This document shows, one piece after another, positions 9,173-17,529 of a stretch of 53,667 bases of DNA; positions within the stretch are counted from its first letter, which is position 1; each line of letters starts with the position of its first letter. The notes below the pieces were generated by a model. The model ran no database searches. It was not told the DNA's origin and was given only the letters and a program-made list of their open reading frames with translations. The DNA is from Planctomycetota bacterium (lineage in GTDB: Bacteria > Planctomycetota > Planctomycetia > Pirellulales > Pirellulaceae), in NCBI GenBank assembly GCA_027622275.1, contig JAQBZB010000023.1, positions 1 to 53,667 on the forward strand. Direction: 5' to 3'. A program made the translations under genes and the position numbers.

Positions 9173-9195
9173 GATCGGTGCAGAAATTGAACCGG

Positions 9196-9231
9196 CAACT
9201 CGTTCCCAGGCAGGAGCCTAGTAACGAGTTG
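9196..9231. repeat. Hairpin between rimI-like and plsC-like genes
   Basis: A perfect 9-bp stem (CAACTCGTT / AACGAGTTG) encloses an inner AGGC-aggaGCCT palindrome, 24 bp after the rimI-like stop. There is no T run, so it is either a weak terminator or a remnant of a dispersed palindrome. Confidence 0.5.
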
Positions 9232-9320
9232 CGTACTGCATCACACGTTTGTAAGTTCAGCTGCCCGTAACTCAATCGTTGACCCAACACCAGGCGCCAT
9301 CACCAAGCGCAGAAGCTGCG

Positions 9321-10133
9321 ATGTTGCACGAGACGCTTGCGATTCTGTTCCTCCTGGCATGTCTCGCTGTACCGTTCCTTGGGGCCGGCATCGCCCTCTC
9401 GCGCAGCCGGCTTTCGCTGCCGCAGGGCATCTTGTGGATTGCCGCTCTTGTCATCGTTCGACTTCTCTGGCGAGCCCAGCTTCCGCGCCGCACGCCAGCC
9501 GGTTCCGAGCAGGGTGCCGTTGTCATCTGTAACCATCGCAGCAGCATCGATCCGTTCTTTTTGCAAGTCTGTTTCGATCGGCCCATGCATTGGATGGTTG
9601 CGAGTGAGTACTGCGAGCACCGAGCGTTCGGTTGGTTCTTGCGAACCTGTGAAGTCATTCCGGTCAGTCGTAGCGGCAGCGACATGGCCGCCACGCGAGC
9701 CGCCATTCGTTACGCGCAGCGAGGCGACTTGATCAGCATGTTTCCCGAAGGCCGGATCAATATGACCGAACAGCTCATGTTGCCGGTTCGTCCCGGAGCG
9801 ATCCTCGTGGCGTTGCGTGCCCGCGTCCCAGTGCTCCCTTGCTATATCACCGGTTCGCCATACGGCGGAACGCCGTCGAGTCCGTTCTTCATGCCGGCGC
9901 GCGTTCGGTTGCAGTTTGGCAACGTCATCGACCTTTCACCTTATTACGACGGCGATCAAGGCGATGCGCTGGTCAAAGAGCTGATGACAGGGGTTGTCAA
10001 CGAGATCGCTCGACTTGCCGGACAGGACGACTTCAAGCCCGTTTTCGCGGGTCGCAGATGGAAACCGACGGACGAGGAAGTTCAAGCGGACCTCGAAGCC
10101 CGCAAACGTCGCGAGGCAGCGACAGAGAATTAA
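9321..10133 (+). CDS. 1-acylglycerol-3-phosphate acyltransferase (PlsC family)
   Basis: 270 residues from ATG 9321; an in-frame TTG at 9279 is an alternative, and neither has a clear ribosome site. Two hydrophobic segments (about 5-24 and 37-50) anchor the protein. The catalytic HX4D motif is NHRSSID (His72, Asp77). The substrate motif FPEG follows at 141-144, and a later proline-rich block (VPVLPCYITG) corresponds to block IV. The family transfers an acyl chain to the sn-2 position of lysophosphatidate at the inner membrane. A specialised acyl acceptor cannot be excluded. It converges with the ATP-grasp gene across a palindromic repeat. Confidence 0.85.
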   Translation: MLHETLAILFLLACLAVPFLGAGIALSRSRLSLPQGILWIAALVIVRLLWRAQLPRRTPAGSEQGAVVICNHRSSIDPFFLQVCFDRPMHWMVASEYCEHRAFGWFLRTCEVIPVSRSGSDMAATRAAIRYAQRGDLISMFPEGRINMTEQLMLPVRPGAILVALRARVPVLPCYITGSPYGGTPSSPFFMPARVRLQFGNVIDLSPYYDGDQGDALVKELMTGVVNEIARLAGQDDFKPVFAGRRWKPTDEEVQADLEARKRREAATEN

Positions 10134-10150
10134 CTGTCGCCGATCGAGAA

Positions 10151-10209
10151 GTACGATGGCCTTCCACGGCCGTCGTGAAACATTCGACGGCCTTGGAAGG
10201 CCATCGTAC
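10151..10209. repeat. REPIN-like inverted repeat, family C (GTACGATGGCC)
   Basis: Arms 10151-10175 and 10185-10209 are reverse complements over 25 bp with one mismatch, with a 9-bp spacer. The arms begin and end GTACGATGGCCTTCC...GTCG. The same family recurs at 32125-32196. It occupies the whole gap between the convergent plsC-like and ATP-grasp genes and may act as a bidirectional stop. Confidence 0.85.
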
Positions 10210-10218
10210 GACCGGAAC

Positions 10219-11385
10219 TTAAACATCTCCTGCCAACCGCGTCACGTCCGCGATCGCCGTTCGCAACCCTTGCTTGACGTCACAACTCGTCTTTCCTTTC
10301 GCGAAGACCGTGACGATCGGCTCGCCTGCGTTGATACTCGTTCCGGCCACCGGAAGGTCCGCAACAGTCGAATCGGCACCCACTCCATTCCCCGCACACA
10401 ACTCTCGCTCCAGTCTCACATCGATCGTGACTTCACGACTCGCATAGACAACGGCCTTTCCATGCCGCTCGACGGTCCCGCTCTGCAAGTTCTCTGGTAC
10501 GAGTTGCGGAAGTTCACCAGTTCGGCACGCCGCCACATGCCAATTGAGCGTCGCGACGTTCAGCGCCCGCTCAAGGATCTCGATCGAAGCGGTATATCGC
10601 GGGTTCACTTCAACCGGCCAAACGCCATCGGCGTTGATGATCGCATCGACACCGAATAAGCCCTGGACCGGAAAGCTCGCGACAACGCAATCGCCGATCT
10701 GCATGAGCGATCGAGCATGTTCAGGCGACAGCTCGATCGGGCCGACCGATCCGACATATTGAAACTCGCGCGATCCGCCCCAGGTCGGGCCGAGCAACTG
10801 CTCGGTGACACCAACGAGAACGGCACGCCCTCTCGCCCCGAGGAACGTCGCTCCGATGGAACGGCCGGGAACGAACTTCTGGAAGTACACTCTCCTCGGG
10901 GAGTACGCGGCGTCGACACGATCTTGATTATCCTGTTCGACGAGGGCGGACCGTTCAATGCCGAATCCTCCGGCTGCACGTAGCGGCTTTCTCAGCCAGT
11001 CGTCACCGACCGGTATCTGCCCCGCCCCACTCAGTTCAGGGGATCGAAGGCCAGCCCTACCGAGTACAGCCGCAAGACACCACGGATCACGAAGCTGCTG
11101 GAGCGTCGTGCGGTCGTTGCCGAGTAAAACACGACACTTGGAGAGTTGCTCAATTAGCTTGGGATGATTCTCCAGCGGCCCCGTGTAGATCCAATCCGCA
11201 GCGGACATTCGCCGCGCCATCTCGGGCAACTGACGCAGTTGGTCAAATCGCTGGAATTCGCGACAAACTCCGCGCAAATCCGCGTCGACAAAGCGGTCGA
11301 TGGCGATTGGCTCGAACCCGGCCCGCCGGGCTGACATCGCCGCCGCGCGAACGCTACCACCAATGATCAACAGCCGCTCACTCAT
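10219..11385 (-). CDS. ATP-grasp protein, probably C1/H4MPT-linked
   Basis: 388 residues. An N-terminal Rossmann-like domain (LLIIGGSVRAAAMSARRAG) precedes an ATP-grasp domain with a lysine strand (WLRKPLRAAGGFGI), QKFVPGRSIGATFLG, and the metal-binding VEVNPR. A C-terminal domain of about 80 residues follows. It is divergent from fae by 122 bp. ATP-grasp ligases occur in the H4MPT gene sets of methylotrophs and planctomycetes, so a role in cofactor assembly is plausible. The substrate is not shown by the sequence. I call it an ATP-dependent carboxylate-amine/thiol ligase of unknown specificity. Confidence 0.8.
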   Translation of the reverse strand: MSERLLIIGGSVRAAAMSARRAGFEPIAIDRFVDADLRGVCREFQRFDQLRQLPEMARRMSAADWIYTGPLENHPKLIEQLSKCRVLLGNDRTTLQQLRDPWCLAAVLGRAGLRSPELSGAGQIPVGDDWLRKPLRAAGGFGIERSALVEQDNQDRVDAAYSPRRVYFQKFVPGRSIGATFLGARGRAVLVGVTEQLLGPTWGGSREFQYVGSVGPIELSPEHARSLMQIGDCVVASFPVQGLFGVDAIINADGVWPVEVNPRYTASIEILERALNVATLNWHVAACRTGELPQLVPENLQSGTVERHGKAVVYASREVTIDVRLERELCAGNGVGADSTVADLPVAGTSINAGEPIVTVFAKGKTSCDVKQGLRTAIADVTRLAGDV

Positions 11386-11507
11386 GACCCAAACGCCCCC
11401 GGCGAGCGGGGAGTTGCAATCAACAGGTGGTTTGGTAAGTTCATTGCTTCAACGCTTTTGCGAAAAGTAACTCTCACAGATTCTATCAGCTACACGGAGA
11501 ACGATTC

Positions 11508-12002
11508 ATGTCGATGTACATTGGCGAAGCACTGGCGGGCGATGGCAACGAGATTGCGCATATCGACTTACTGATCGGCAGCAAAGATGGGCCTGTTGGG
11601 AACGCATTCGCAAACGCCCTGGCACGTCAGAGCGAAGGCCACTCCAACCTGCTGGCCGTGCTCACACCGAACCTGGCGGTGAAGCCTGCGACGGTGATGG
11701 TCACCAAGGTCACGATCAAAGGCGCGACGCAAGCCGTTCAGATGTTCGGTCCGGCACAAGCCGCCGTCGCCAAGGCCGTTGCCGATGCGGTTGACGAAGG
11801 CATCCTGCCAAAAGATCAATGCGAAGACTTGGTCATCGTCTGTGGCGTGTTCATTCACTGGGAAGCCAAGGACAACAAGAAGATTTACGATTACAACTAC
11901 GAAGCGACCAAGCAAGCGATCGTCAACGCGATGGCCGGCAAACCCTCGGCCGACGAAATGATCGCCGGTAAGGATTCTCCGCATCCGTTCCAGGGGTTCT
12001 AG
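11508..12002 (+). CDS. fae: Formaldehyde-activating enzyme
   Basis: 164 residues, full length for Fae. It catalyses condensation of formaldehyde with tetrahydromethanopterin to methylene-H4MPT in the cytoplasm. The signature GNEIAHIDLLIGSKDGPVG contains the catalytic histidine (His18 here). LTPNLAVKPATVMVTKVTIK and the C-terminal PHPFQGF are also typical. Ribosome site GGAG is 8 bp before ATG. The next gene downstream is the methylene-H4MPT dehydrogenase, the next step of the pathway, beyond a strong terminator, which fits fae being made in greater amounts. In a non-methylotroph the likely role is formaldehyde detoxification. Confidence 0.96.
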   Translation: MSMYIGEALAGDGNEIAHIDLLIGSKDGPVGNAFANALARQSEGHSNLLAVLTPNLAVKPATVMVTKVTIKGATQAVQMFGPAQAAVAKAVADAVDEGILPKDQCEDLVIVCGVFIHWEAKDNKKIYDYNYEATKQAIVNAMAGKPSADEMIAGKDSPHPFQGF

Positions 12003-12040
12003 TGCTTGGTGCGAGCGTTCCGGCCTACACGAATTCAAAT

Positions 12041-12081
12041 CGCCCATCGCCGGCCCAAGTCGCGGCGGTGGGCGTTTTTTT
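12041..12081 (+). terminator. Rho-independent terminator after fae
   Basis: A 12-bp stem (CGCCCATCGCCG / CGGCGGTGGGCG, one G-T wobble) with a 10-nt loop is followed directly by seven T. It lies 38 bp after the fae stop and 12 bp before the dehydrogenase start, so transcription of the second gene depends on readthrough or its own promoter. Confidence 0.92.
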
Positions 12082-12092
12082 GTAGGTGAGAC

Positions 12093-12968
12093 ATGTCGAA
12101 GCCAAAGATCCTCATCCAGCTCGACGGAGACGAGCACGCCAGTCTCTTCGATGCGGTTGTCGCTGTTGATTCTGAGATCGACCACTTGTTCCAGTATCAT
12201 TCCGTTCAAACGGAACAAGTACGCGATCTCATTCATGGAGCCATGTTCACTCGCGGACCGCAAGACTTGCATAACACCGCGGTCTTCATCGGTGGTGCGA
12301 ACGTTGCACACGGCGAAAGTTTGTTGCAGGCAGCGACGAAATGCTTCTTTGGGCCGATGCGAGTCTCGGTGATGCTCGATGCCAATGGAGCCAACACCAC
12401 GGCGGCGGCGGCAGTGCTGGCGGCGGCTCGTCACGTCGACCTTTCGCAGTCGGAAGCGCTCGTGCTCGCCGGGACAGGTCCCGTGGGCCAGCGGGCCGTG
12501 AGGTTGTTGGCACGCGCCGGCTGTAAGGTCCGAGTTGCTTCGCGGAGTTCCGAACGCGCCGCGGCAACTTGCGAGCAAGTGCGGGAAAATGTTGAAGGGG
12601 CCGTGCTGACTCCGCTGGCGACGAACAACGCGAAAGAGACCGCGGCGGCGCTGGAAGGCACAAACCTGGTGATCGCCGCGGGCGCGGCGGGCATCGAGTT
12701 GCTGTCGGCTGAAACTCTCGCCGCCTGTTCCTCGTTACGCGTCGCCATCGATCTGAACGCCGTCCCGCCGCTCGGGATTGGCGGGGTCGAAGTCACGGAC
12801 AAAGCCGTCGATCACGACAGCGTGATTTGCTATGGTGCCATCGGCGTGGGCGGGACCAAGATGAAGATTCATAAAGCGGCGATCAGGAAGCTCTTCTCGG
12901 CAAACGGTCTGGTCCTCGATGCGGAAGAGATCTTTGAAATCGGCCGCGAGCTGGAAGCTGCTTCGTAG
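12093..12968 (+). CDS. mtdB/mtdC: NAD(P)-dependent methylene-H4MPT dehydrogenase (MtdB/MtdC type)
   Basis: 291 residues. It oxidises methylene-H4MPT to methenyl-H4MPT with NAD(P). The family motif MLDANGANTTAAAA lies at 94-107, and the Rossmann loop GTGPVGQR at 127-134 is followed by VRVASRSSER, where Ser and Arg after the second strand fit NADP binding. IDLNAVPPLGIGGVE and YGAIGVGGTKMKIHKAAI are C-terminal family features. From memory, the planctomycete class is called MtdC; which subclass applies needs a tree. Start ATG 12093 has TAGGTGAG just upstream. The gene ends exactly where the convergent zinc-ribbon gene ends (12968/12969). Confidence 0.92.
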   Translation: MSKPKILIQLDGDEHASLFDAVVAVDSEIDHLFQYHSVQTEQVRDLIHGAMFTRGPQDLHNTAVFIGGANVAHGESLLQAATKCFFGPMRVSVMLDANGANTTAAAAVLAAARHVDLSQSEALVLAGTGPVGQRAVRLLARAGCKVRVASRSSERAAATCEQVRENVEGAVLTPLATNNAKETAAALEGTNLVIAAGAAGIELLSAETLAACSSLRVAIDLNAVPPLGIGGVEVTDKAVDHDSVICYGAIGVGGTKMKIHKAAIRKLFSANGLVLDAEEIFEIGRELEAAS

Positions 12969-13400
12969 TTACGATCCACCTTGCATCAGGAAGAACGCCA
13001 GGATTGAGACTAGTACGATCGCGCAGCAAACCCAGACGATCAGATTCTTGACAAACTTCCGAGATGCTCGCTCTTCGGCCGCAAGATGACGGGACCGGCG
13101 ATCGTGGGGGACCGCCTCGTGTTCCTCTGCCCGTGCTGGCATCACCTCTTCCGGCGAGACACCGGTTCCGGGCGGTAGCAGATCAGCCGGCGAATAATTG
13201 CGCGGCCCGCTGGTCGGAGGTTCTGTAATCGTTGAATCCGCCAGTGGTGGTTCGATGACTGGCGGGACCGCCAAGGGCGGCTCGCTCAACAACGCAACCG
13301 GCTGCCGGCAATGAGGACATGCGACTTGCAGCGAGGGGAGCGACGTATCAGCCTGAAACGGACTGTGACAGTGCGGACAATTGAACTGCGACAGCGTCAT
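12969..13400 (-). CDS. Small zinc-ribbon protein with one C-terminal membrane helix
   Basis: 143 residues. The N-terminus has a CPHC...CPHC ribbon (FNCPHCHSPFQAD, VACPHCRQPV) of the MJ0042 type. A proline-rich linker (PPLAVPPVIEPPLAD) and a basic stretch follow, and a single helix ends the protein (FVKNLIVWVCCAIVLVSILAFFL). Such tail-anchored zinc-ribbon proteins are common in planctomycetes and have no known function. There is no gap to the convergent dehydrogenase gene. Confidence 0.75.
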   Translation of the reverse strand: MTLSQFNCPHCHSPFQADTSLPSLQVACPHCRQPVALLSEPPLAVPPVIEPPLADSTITEPPTSGPRNYSPADLLPPGTGVSPEEVMPARAEEHEAVPHDRRSRHLAAEERASRKFVKNLIVWVCCAIVLVSILAFFLMQGGS

Positions 13401-13691
13401 CGTTTGAACATGCTCTCCGAGGAATACCCGTGACTATATTATCGACATGAGATGGCCTTCTTCAACCTGCCAGTTCCTAGCGTTCCCGCCACGGACGATC
13501 ATTACAACCGGCATGGCCGACGGAACCGAGCCTGAGATCGTGGCGATTGTTTGCCGCTCGCCCGCTTCCTCCCTCAACAATCACCCATACTTGCTCAGAG
13601 AATTCACTTGCAGGGCGGTCTGTGCCTATCAGCTCAGATGGTGGCCACAGCCCACCCTACGCAAGAGTTCAAGTAACACAAGGATTCAGTA

Positions 13692-13961
13692 ATGCGGATG
13701 TGTCGAGCAATCGTTGTGCTGATCGGGATCTTGGCTTGTGCGATCGTAACGAACGCGGAAGCGAGCCACCCGTCGTATTTGATCCTGCAGGGGCCGGTCG
13801 CTCCCAATCCACATCACACGAGCCAGGGCTACTATCCCGGTCATGGGTACGCCGTGCAGCCGCAAGCGTATTCTTATGGATGGTTCGGCGCGCAGCCGAA
13901 GCGACAGTGGACACGGCACAACGGCTACTATCGCAACTATACCGAGTGGTCGGCGCGATAG
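13692..13961 (+). CDS. Small secreted Tyr/Gly/His-rich protein
   Basis: 89 residues: a signal peptide (about 1-24, MRMCRAIVVLIGILACAIVTNA) followed by a short mature part rich in Tyr, Gly, His and Gln (GYYPGHGYAVQPQAYSYGW). AAGGA 7 bp before ATG 13692 supports the start. Short secreted proteins of this composition are typical of planctomycetes. No function can be assigned. The 290 bp before it hold no recognised gene. Confidence 0.6.
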   Translation: MRMCRAIVVLIGILACAIVTNAEASHPSYLILQGPVAPNPHHTSQGYYPGHGYAVQPQAYSYGWFGAQPKRQWTRHNGYYRNYTEWSAR

Positions 13962-13993
13962 TTATGGCAGCGCTTGGCCCGCTGCGCCTGTTC

Positions 13994-15631
13994 CTACCGG
14001 CCGAAACCGAAGAAGAAGCTGAAGTTCTGAATGTCGTCACCGGGTGCGTGATGGATCGGAACGGCGAGGTCGAGCGCCAAGGGAGCTGGTCCCATGGCGG
14101 GAATCGAGATCCGCAGTCCCACGCCCGGCGCAACGCGGTAGTTGTTGGGATCGATCTCGATATTCTGTTCTACCGTTCCATAGTCGCAGAACACGACGCC
14201 CTTCAACATGTCGTCCGCGGTCAGTGGGAACATGTACTCGACCGAACCGAGGAATTGAAATCTACCACCAAGTACGACGCCCGAGGCCGTATCTCTCGGC
14301 GAGGCGCCACGGAAATCAAATCCTCGCAGCGACGAGAAACCACCGGCGAAGTAGTTCTCGAAGATTGGCGTCTGGGAACCCGAGACACCCACTTGGAAGC
14401 TGTAGGCGAGTGTGTGTCGTCCCGATCCGTCCGGACGCTCGCGAGCCAGGAAGTATTGACGGTAGTCGATCCCACCTCGCGGGTAATCGAATGAGCCGAA
14501 TACTTGTTCGTAGCTCAGCTCGATCAAATGTCCTTCGGTGGCGGCAAACGGTGTGTCGCGAGTGTCGTGCGTCATGGTCATTTTGCCGCTGAACAAGTCG
14601 TTACTGCCGAGCACTTCATCAAGTTCGGGAACCCCGGCGACTCGGATTCTACTGATGTTCACGTTTTCGGCTCGCATGGCACCGCTCAACGACAAGTCAT
14701 GGGTCAGTCGGTAACCCAGTGCCAATCGTCCACCGAGCCGTTGTTCATTCCAATCGAAGTACTGGCGATTGTAGAAAAAACCGCTCGCATTCAGACTGAA
14801 CGGAGTCGGCACGCTCCCAATGTAGAGGTACGGTTGCGTGAAGCTGACGAGGTAGCGTTGTACTTGCGTGCCGGGTTGCGCTTCGAGCCGGAACCCTTGG
14901 CCGCCACCACGCCACGCCGTGCCGTTCATTACGTCCTCCCAACTTGTTGGCGGACGTCGCCAATCGAAATTGCGTTCGTCGATGGTAATCTGCCCGGTAA
15001 CGCCGAGATTTGAATTCACTCCCATCCCGAACATGAAACGTCCTGTTCGGGTCTCGTCGACATAGACATCGAAGTCGACTGCAGGTGGCAGTGGAATCTG
15101 TGGTTGCATCAGCGGTTCGGCGTTGCCCGGAGGCAAGACGCCCGGGAACGCTGGCGGCGGTTCCGGGAAAGGATTCTGGACCATCTGAGCGACGGGAGAA
15201 CCGTTATAACCACCTGGCGTTTGATAGTAGGTTGGCGATTGATCGCCGTAGCCGGGACTCTGGCCTCGTGTCACCGGTTCGCCGGATACTTGCATCGGCC
15301 GTCGCCAATGATCGCTGTTGCCTGCCGTTGGCTCATTCACCGGAGCGAACCAATCGCGAGGACTCTGGCCGCGTACGACGCGTTCGGACTGCTGATCGCT
15401 CGTTGCTGGTGAAGTTGGACCTTGAGGGGGCAGTCCTAACTGAACTGCAGGGCCCTCCGAACGGGCTTCCGTTTCCGGGATGCTGATGGCGGGCTCGCCG
15501 ATGGAACTCGCGGCCGGCGTGGATGGAGCGTAGGTCGGTGCATTCTGCTTCGTCGTCGACAAGGCAGCACAGCCAGTCGTGCATAGCACAACGGCAATGC
15601 AACTTGCGGCGATCGTGTGGATGAATCTCAA
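13994..15631 (-). CDS. Outer-membrane beta-barrel, BamA/D15 C-terminal half, lipoprotein signal
   Basis: 545 residues. The N-terminus is a lipoprotein signal with lipobox CTTGC (Cys21). Residues about 22-180 are low-complexity Pro/Gln-rich and contain two RGQSP motifs. From about 190 the sequence is a BamA/Omp85-type barrel: FDVYVDETRTGRFMFGMGVNS, alternating strands, the L6-loop motif LRGF, and a C-terminal strand ending FSFFFGFGR. It contains no POTRA domains; these are in the gene 18 bp upstream. Together they would equal one full planctomycete BamA-like protein, which inserts outer-membrane proteins. Confidence 0.85.
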   Translation of the reverse strand: MRFIHTIAASCIAVVLCTTGCAALSTTKQNAPTYAPSTPAASSIGEPAISIPETEARSEGPAVQLGLPPQGPTSPATSDQQSERVVRGQSPRDWFAPVNEPTAGNSDHWRRPMQVSGEPVTRGQSPGYGDQSPTYYQTPGGYNGSPVAQMVQNPFPEPPPAFPGVLPPGNAEPLMQPQIPLPPAVDFDVYVDETRTGRFMFGMGVNSNLGVTGQITIDERNFDWRRPPTSWEDVMNGTAWRGGGQGFRLEAQPGTQVQRYLVSFTQPYLYIGSVPTPFSLNASGFFYNRQYFDWNEQRLGGRLALGYRLTHDLSLSGAMRAENVNISRIRVAGVPELDEVLGSNDLFSGKMTMTHDTRDTPFAATEGHLIELSYEQVFGSFDYPRGGIDYRQYFLARERPDGSGRHTLAYSFQVGVSGSQTPIFENYFAGGFSSLRGFDFRGASPRDTASGVVLGGRFQFLGSVEYMFPLTADDMLKGVVFCDYGTVEQNIEIDPNNYRVAPGVGLRISIPAMGPAPLALDLAVPIHHAPGDDIQNFSFFFGFGR

Positions 15632-15649
15632 CGAATGGCTCCTGCCAAC

Positions 15650-17119
15650 CTACCGTGAAGGCCCCTGCGGCGTGGGCGCGAACAAAGGCAGCATTGGTTC
15701 GACATAAACGTCGATGTCAAGCTGATGGCGATCCGGACTTTGGCCTCGAACGGTTCCAGGCCTTGGTGGTTGGGTGGCGGTGCGGGTGTCGTTCAAATCG
15801 GGCGGGCGAATCACAACACGTGGTTCTTTGCCAGTCTGCGGATCGGTCTCGAACAGTTGCGAGGCCTTCAATCGCCGCTCGCTCGAACGAACTTCGCGAA
15901 TGTCAACAATGTCGCCTGGGCGAATCGACAAACGATCGAGAATGACGCTTTCACGGGTGTGGGGGAACTCGCCCGCGATATGAACGTTGATTCGTCCGAC
16001 ACGGAACTGTTCACCTTCCGTGACGTTGTAGACCAGGTCCAGCTCTCCCGGATTTTCGAACGAAAAACGAGGTTCTGCTTTCACGTCCGCAAAGATATAA
16101 CCTTGGCCGCCATACACATCTCGCAAGGTATTGACGTCCCGTTCCATCTTGCCCTGCTGGAAGTATTGCCCCGATTGAAGGTTCAACGACGCTTGGAGTG
16201 CCGCGGTGTCGAACGTCGAGTTCCCCAACACCGAGACGTTGCGAACAACGAACTGAGGTCCCTCGTCGATGACGAATCGCAGCGTCAGCCATTTGTTGTT
16301 GTCGTCGAATTCAAGCTCGCGGCCGACTCGGGCCTTGAAGAACCCGAAGCTGCGATAGTACGCCGTGAGCTGTTCGGCGTCCGCCTCAATTTTGGATCGA
16401 TCGACTTTGCCTCGGAACAGGTAGTAGAGGTACCCCGGCTTGGATTGAATCTGCGTTTCCAATCGCTTTGCCGAGACAAACGTGTTCCCAACAAACTCGA
16501 CTTTCTCGATCCGTTGCAGCGGTCCTTCCGCGACGGCAAAAACCGCCGCGCGGTGCTCGGGCTGGTCTCCTTCGATGATCGAGATTTCCGCTTTCGGAAA
16601 GCCTTTCGACCGATAGTAGTCCTCGACCTTGCGGCGCGCTTCCCCGATGGCATAAAAGTTCAACGAGTCGCCCACCGTCAGGCCGCACTGCTTCAGCAAC
16701 GTCCGTTCCGTGATGCCACGATTTCCGCGGAACTCGATGGCTCGGATCGTCGGACGCTCGAACACTTCAAACGTCACGACCACGCCTTCCGCGGCCGGCT
16801 GCGTGTAGATGCGAACCTCTCGAAACAGACCGGAGGACGTCAGCCGGCGTTTGTCGGCTTGAAGCGTCTCGGGATCGAATTGCCGGTCTTTGCGTGTCCG
16901 CAAGTACGAGAGGACCGTGTCCTGTTTGACCGTTTCATTGCCCGTGATTCGGACTTCCGCGACCAAGGGCTCTTGAGGCGTGGGCAACTGCCCGGGAGCG
17001 GCGGGGAATTGCGGGCCGTTCGGTTGTTGCGCCAGCCCGGCGGACGTGCCGAAAGCCATCACGACCAACGACAGCACCACGCGCTCGACGAGCCACGAAG
17101 TCTGATTGCGACTAAGCAT
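15650..17119 (-). CDS. bamA: POTRA-domain protein, BamA N-terminal half
   Basis: 489 residues from ATG 17119, chosen because it begins a signal peptide (SWLVERVVLSLVVMAFGTSA); the frame is open to 17449. Five POTRA domains begin near VAEVRITGN, IRAIEFRGN, IEKVEFVGN, VRNVSVLGN and VGRINVHIAGE, the same number as BamA. The C-terminus ends VRGQSPDRHQLDIDVYVEP, where a single-chain BamA would run into the barrel. It stops after about 15 more residues, and the barrel is encoded separately 18 bp downstream. The symbol marks homology to the N-terminal half only. The products presumably act together in outer-membrane protein assembly. Confidence 0.85.
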   Translation of the reverse strand: MLSRNQTSWLVERVVLSLVVMAFGTSAGLAQQPNGPQFPAAPGQLPTPQEPLVAEVRITGNETVKQDTVLSYLRTRKDRQFDPETLQADKRRLTSSGLFREVRIYTQPAAEGVVVTFEVFERPTIRAIEFRGNRGITERTLLKQCGLTVGDSLNFYAIGEARRKVEDYYRSKGFPKAEISIIEGDQPEHRAAVFAVAEGPLQRIEKVEFVGNTFVSAKRLETQIQSKPGYLYYLFRGKVDRSKIEADAEQLTAYYRSFGFFKARVGRELEFDDNNKWLTLRFVIDEGPQFVVRNVSVLGNSTFDTAALQASLNLQSGQYFQQGKMERDVNTLRDVYGGQGYIFADVKAEPRFSFENPGELDLVYNVTEGEQFRVGRINVHIAGEFPHTRESVILDRLSIRPGDIVDIREVRSSERRLKASQLFETDPQTGKEPRVVIRPPDLNDTRTATQPPRPGTVRGQSPDRHQLDIDVYVEPMLPLFAPTPQGPSR

Positions 17120-17529
17120 TCGCTTAGATCCGATCGTTCGAGATGAGTTGGAAGACAAGTCGCGCCCGATGCGGGTTCGATGGTCCCCGCCCGAGCCTGG
17201 AAAAGAGCTGGCACGGCGCGTAGCCTGACCAGCGGGTGGTAGAAATACAAGAAGTCGCGAGCGGCGACAAGGTGAATTCGACGTACCGACAGCGTTTTCA
17301 TGCACTGTAGATCTCCCTATCTCAGCGTGATCAACGACAGTTCCGGCTGCCCCTGTCGCGAAGATGACATGGACGCCCCAACCCCGATTGGAGCTGTACG
17401 ATCCGTGTCGAAAAAGGTTCATTGCAACACGAGGCTTCCATGCGAGCACCTAGCCGTTTCCCGCGTCTCGACTAGACTCTTACGTAACCGTTCGCCTTCT
17501 TTCGATTTCACACTGCTAGCACTCCGCTC
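17120..17529. other. Divergent intergenic region
   Basis: 410 bp between the POTRA gene and the ABC exporter gene, which point away from each other. Both promoters should lie here, but I could not pick a convincing one. No gene, repeat or RNA structure stands out. Confidence 0.4.

Noticed and set aside
13640-13665. GGTGGCCACAGCCCACC as another palindromic repeat
   Set aside because: The arms are only five bases long and no second copy was found in the window.
13447-13692. 81-codon plus-strand open frame before the small secreted protein
   Set aside because: No domain, no clear ribosome site, and composition unlike neighbouring genes.
15725-17146. Long plus-strand open frame (473 codons) opposite the POTRA gene
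   Set aside because: It is antisense to a gene with five clear POTRA domains and has no recognisable domain; such mirror frames are common in GC-rich DNA.
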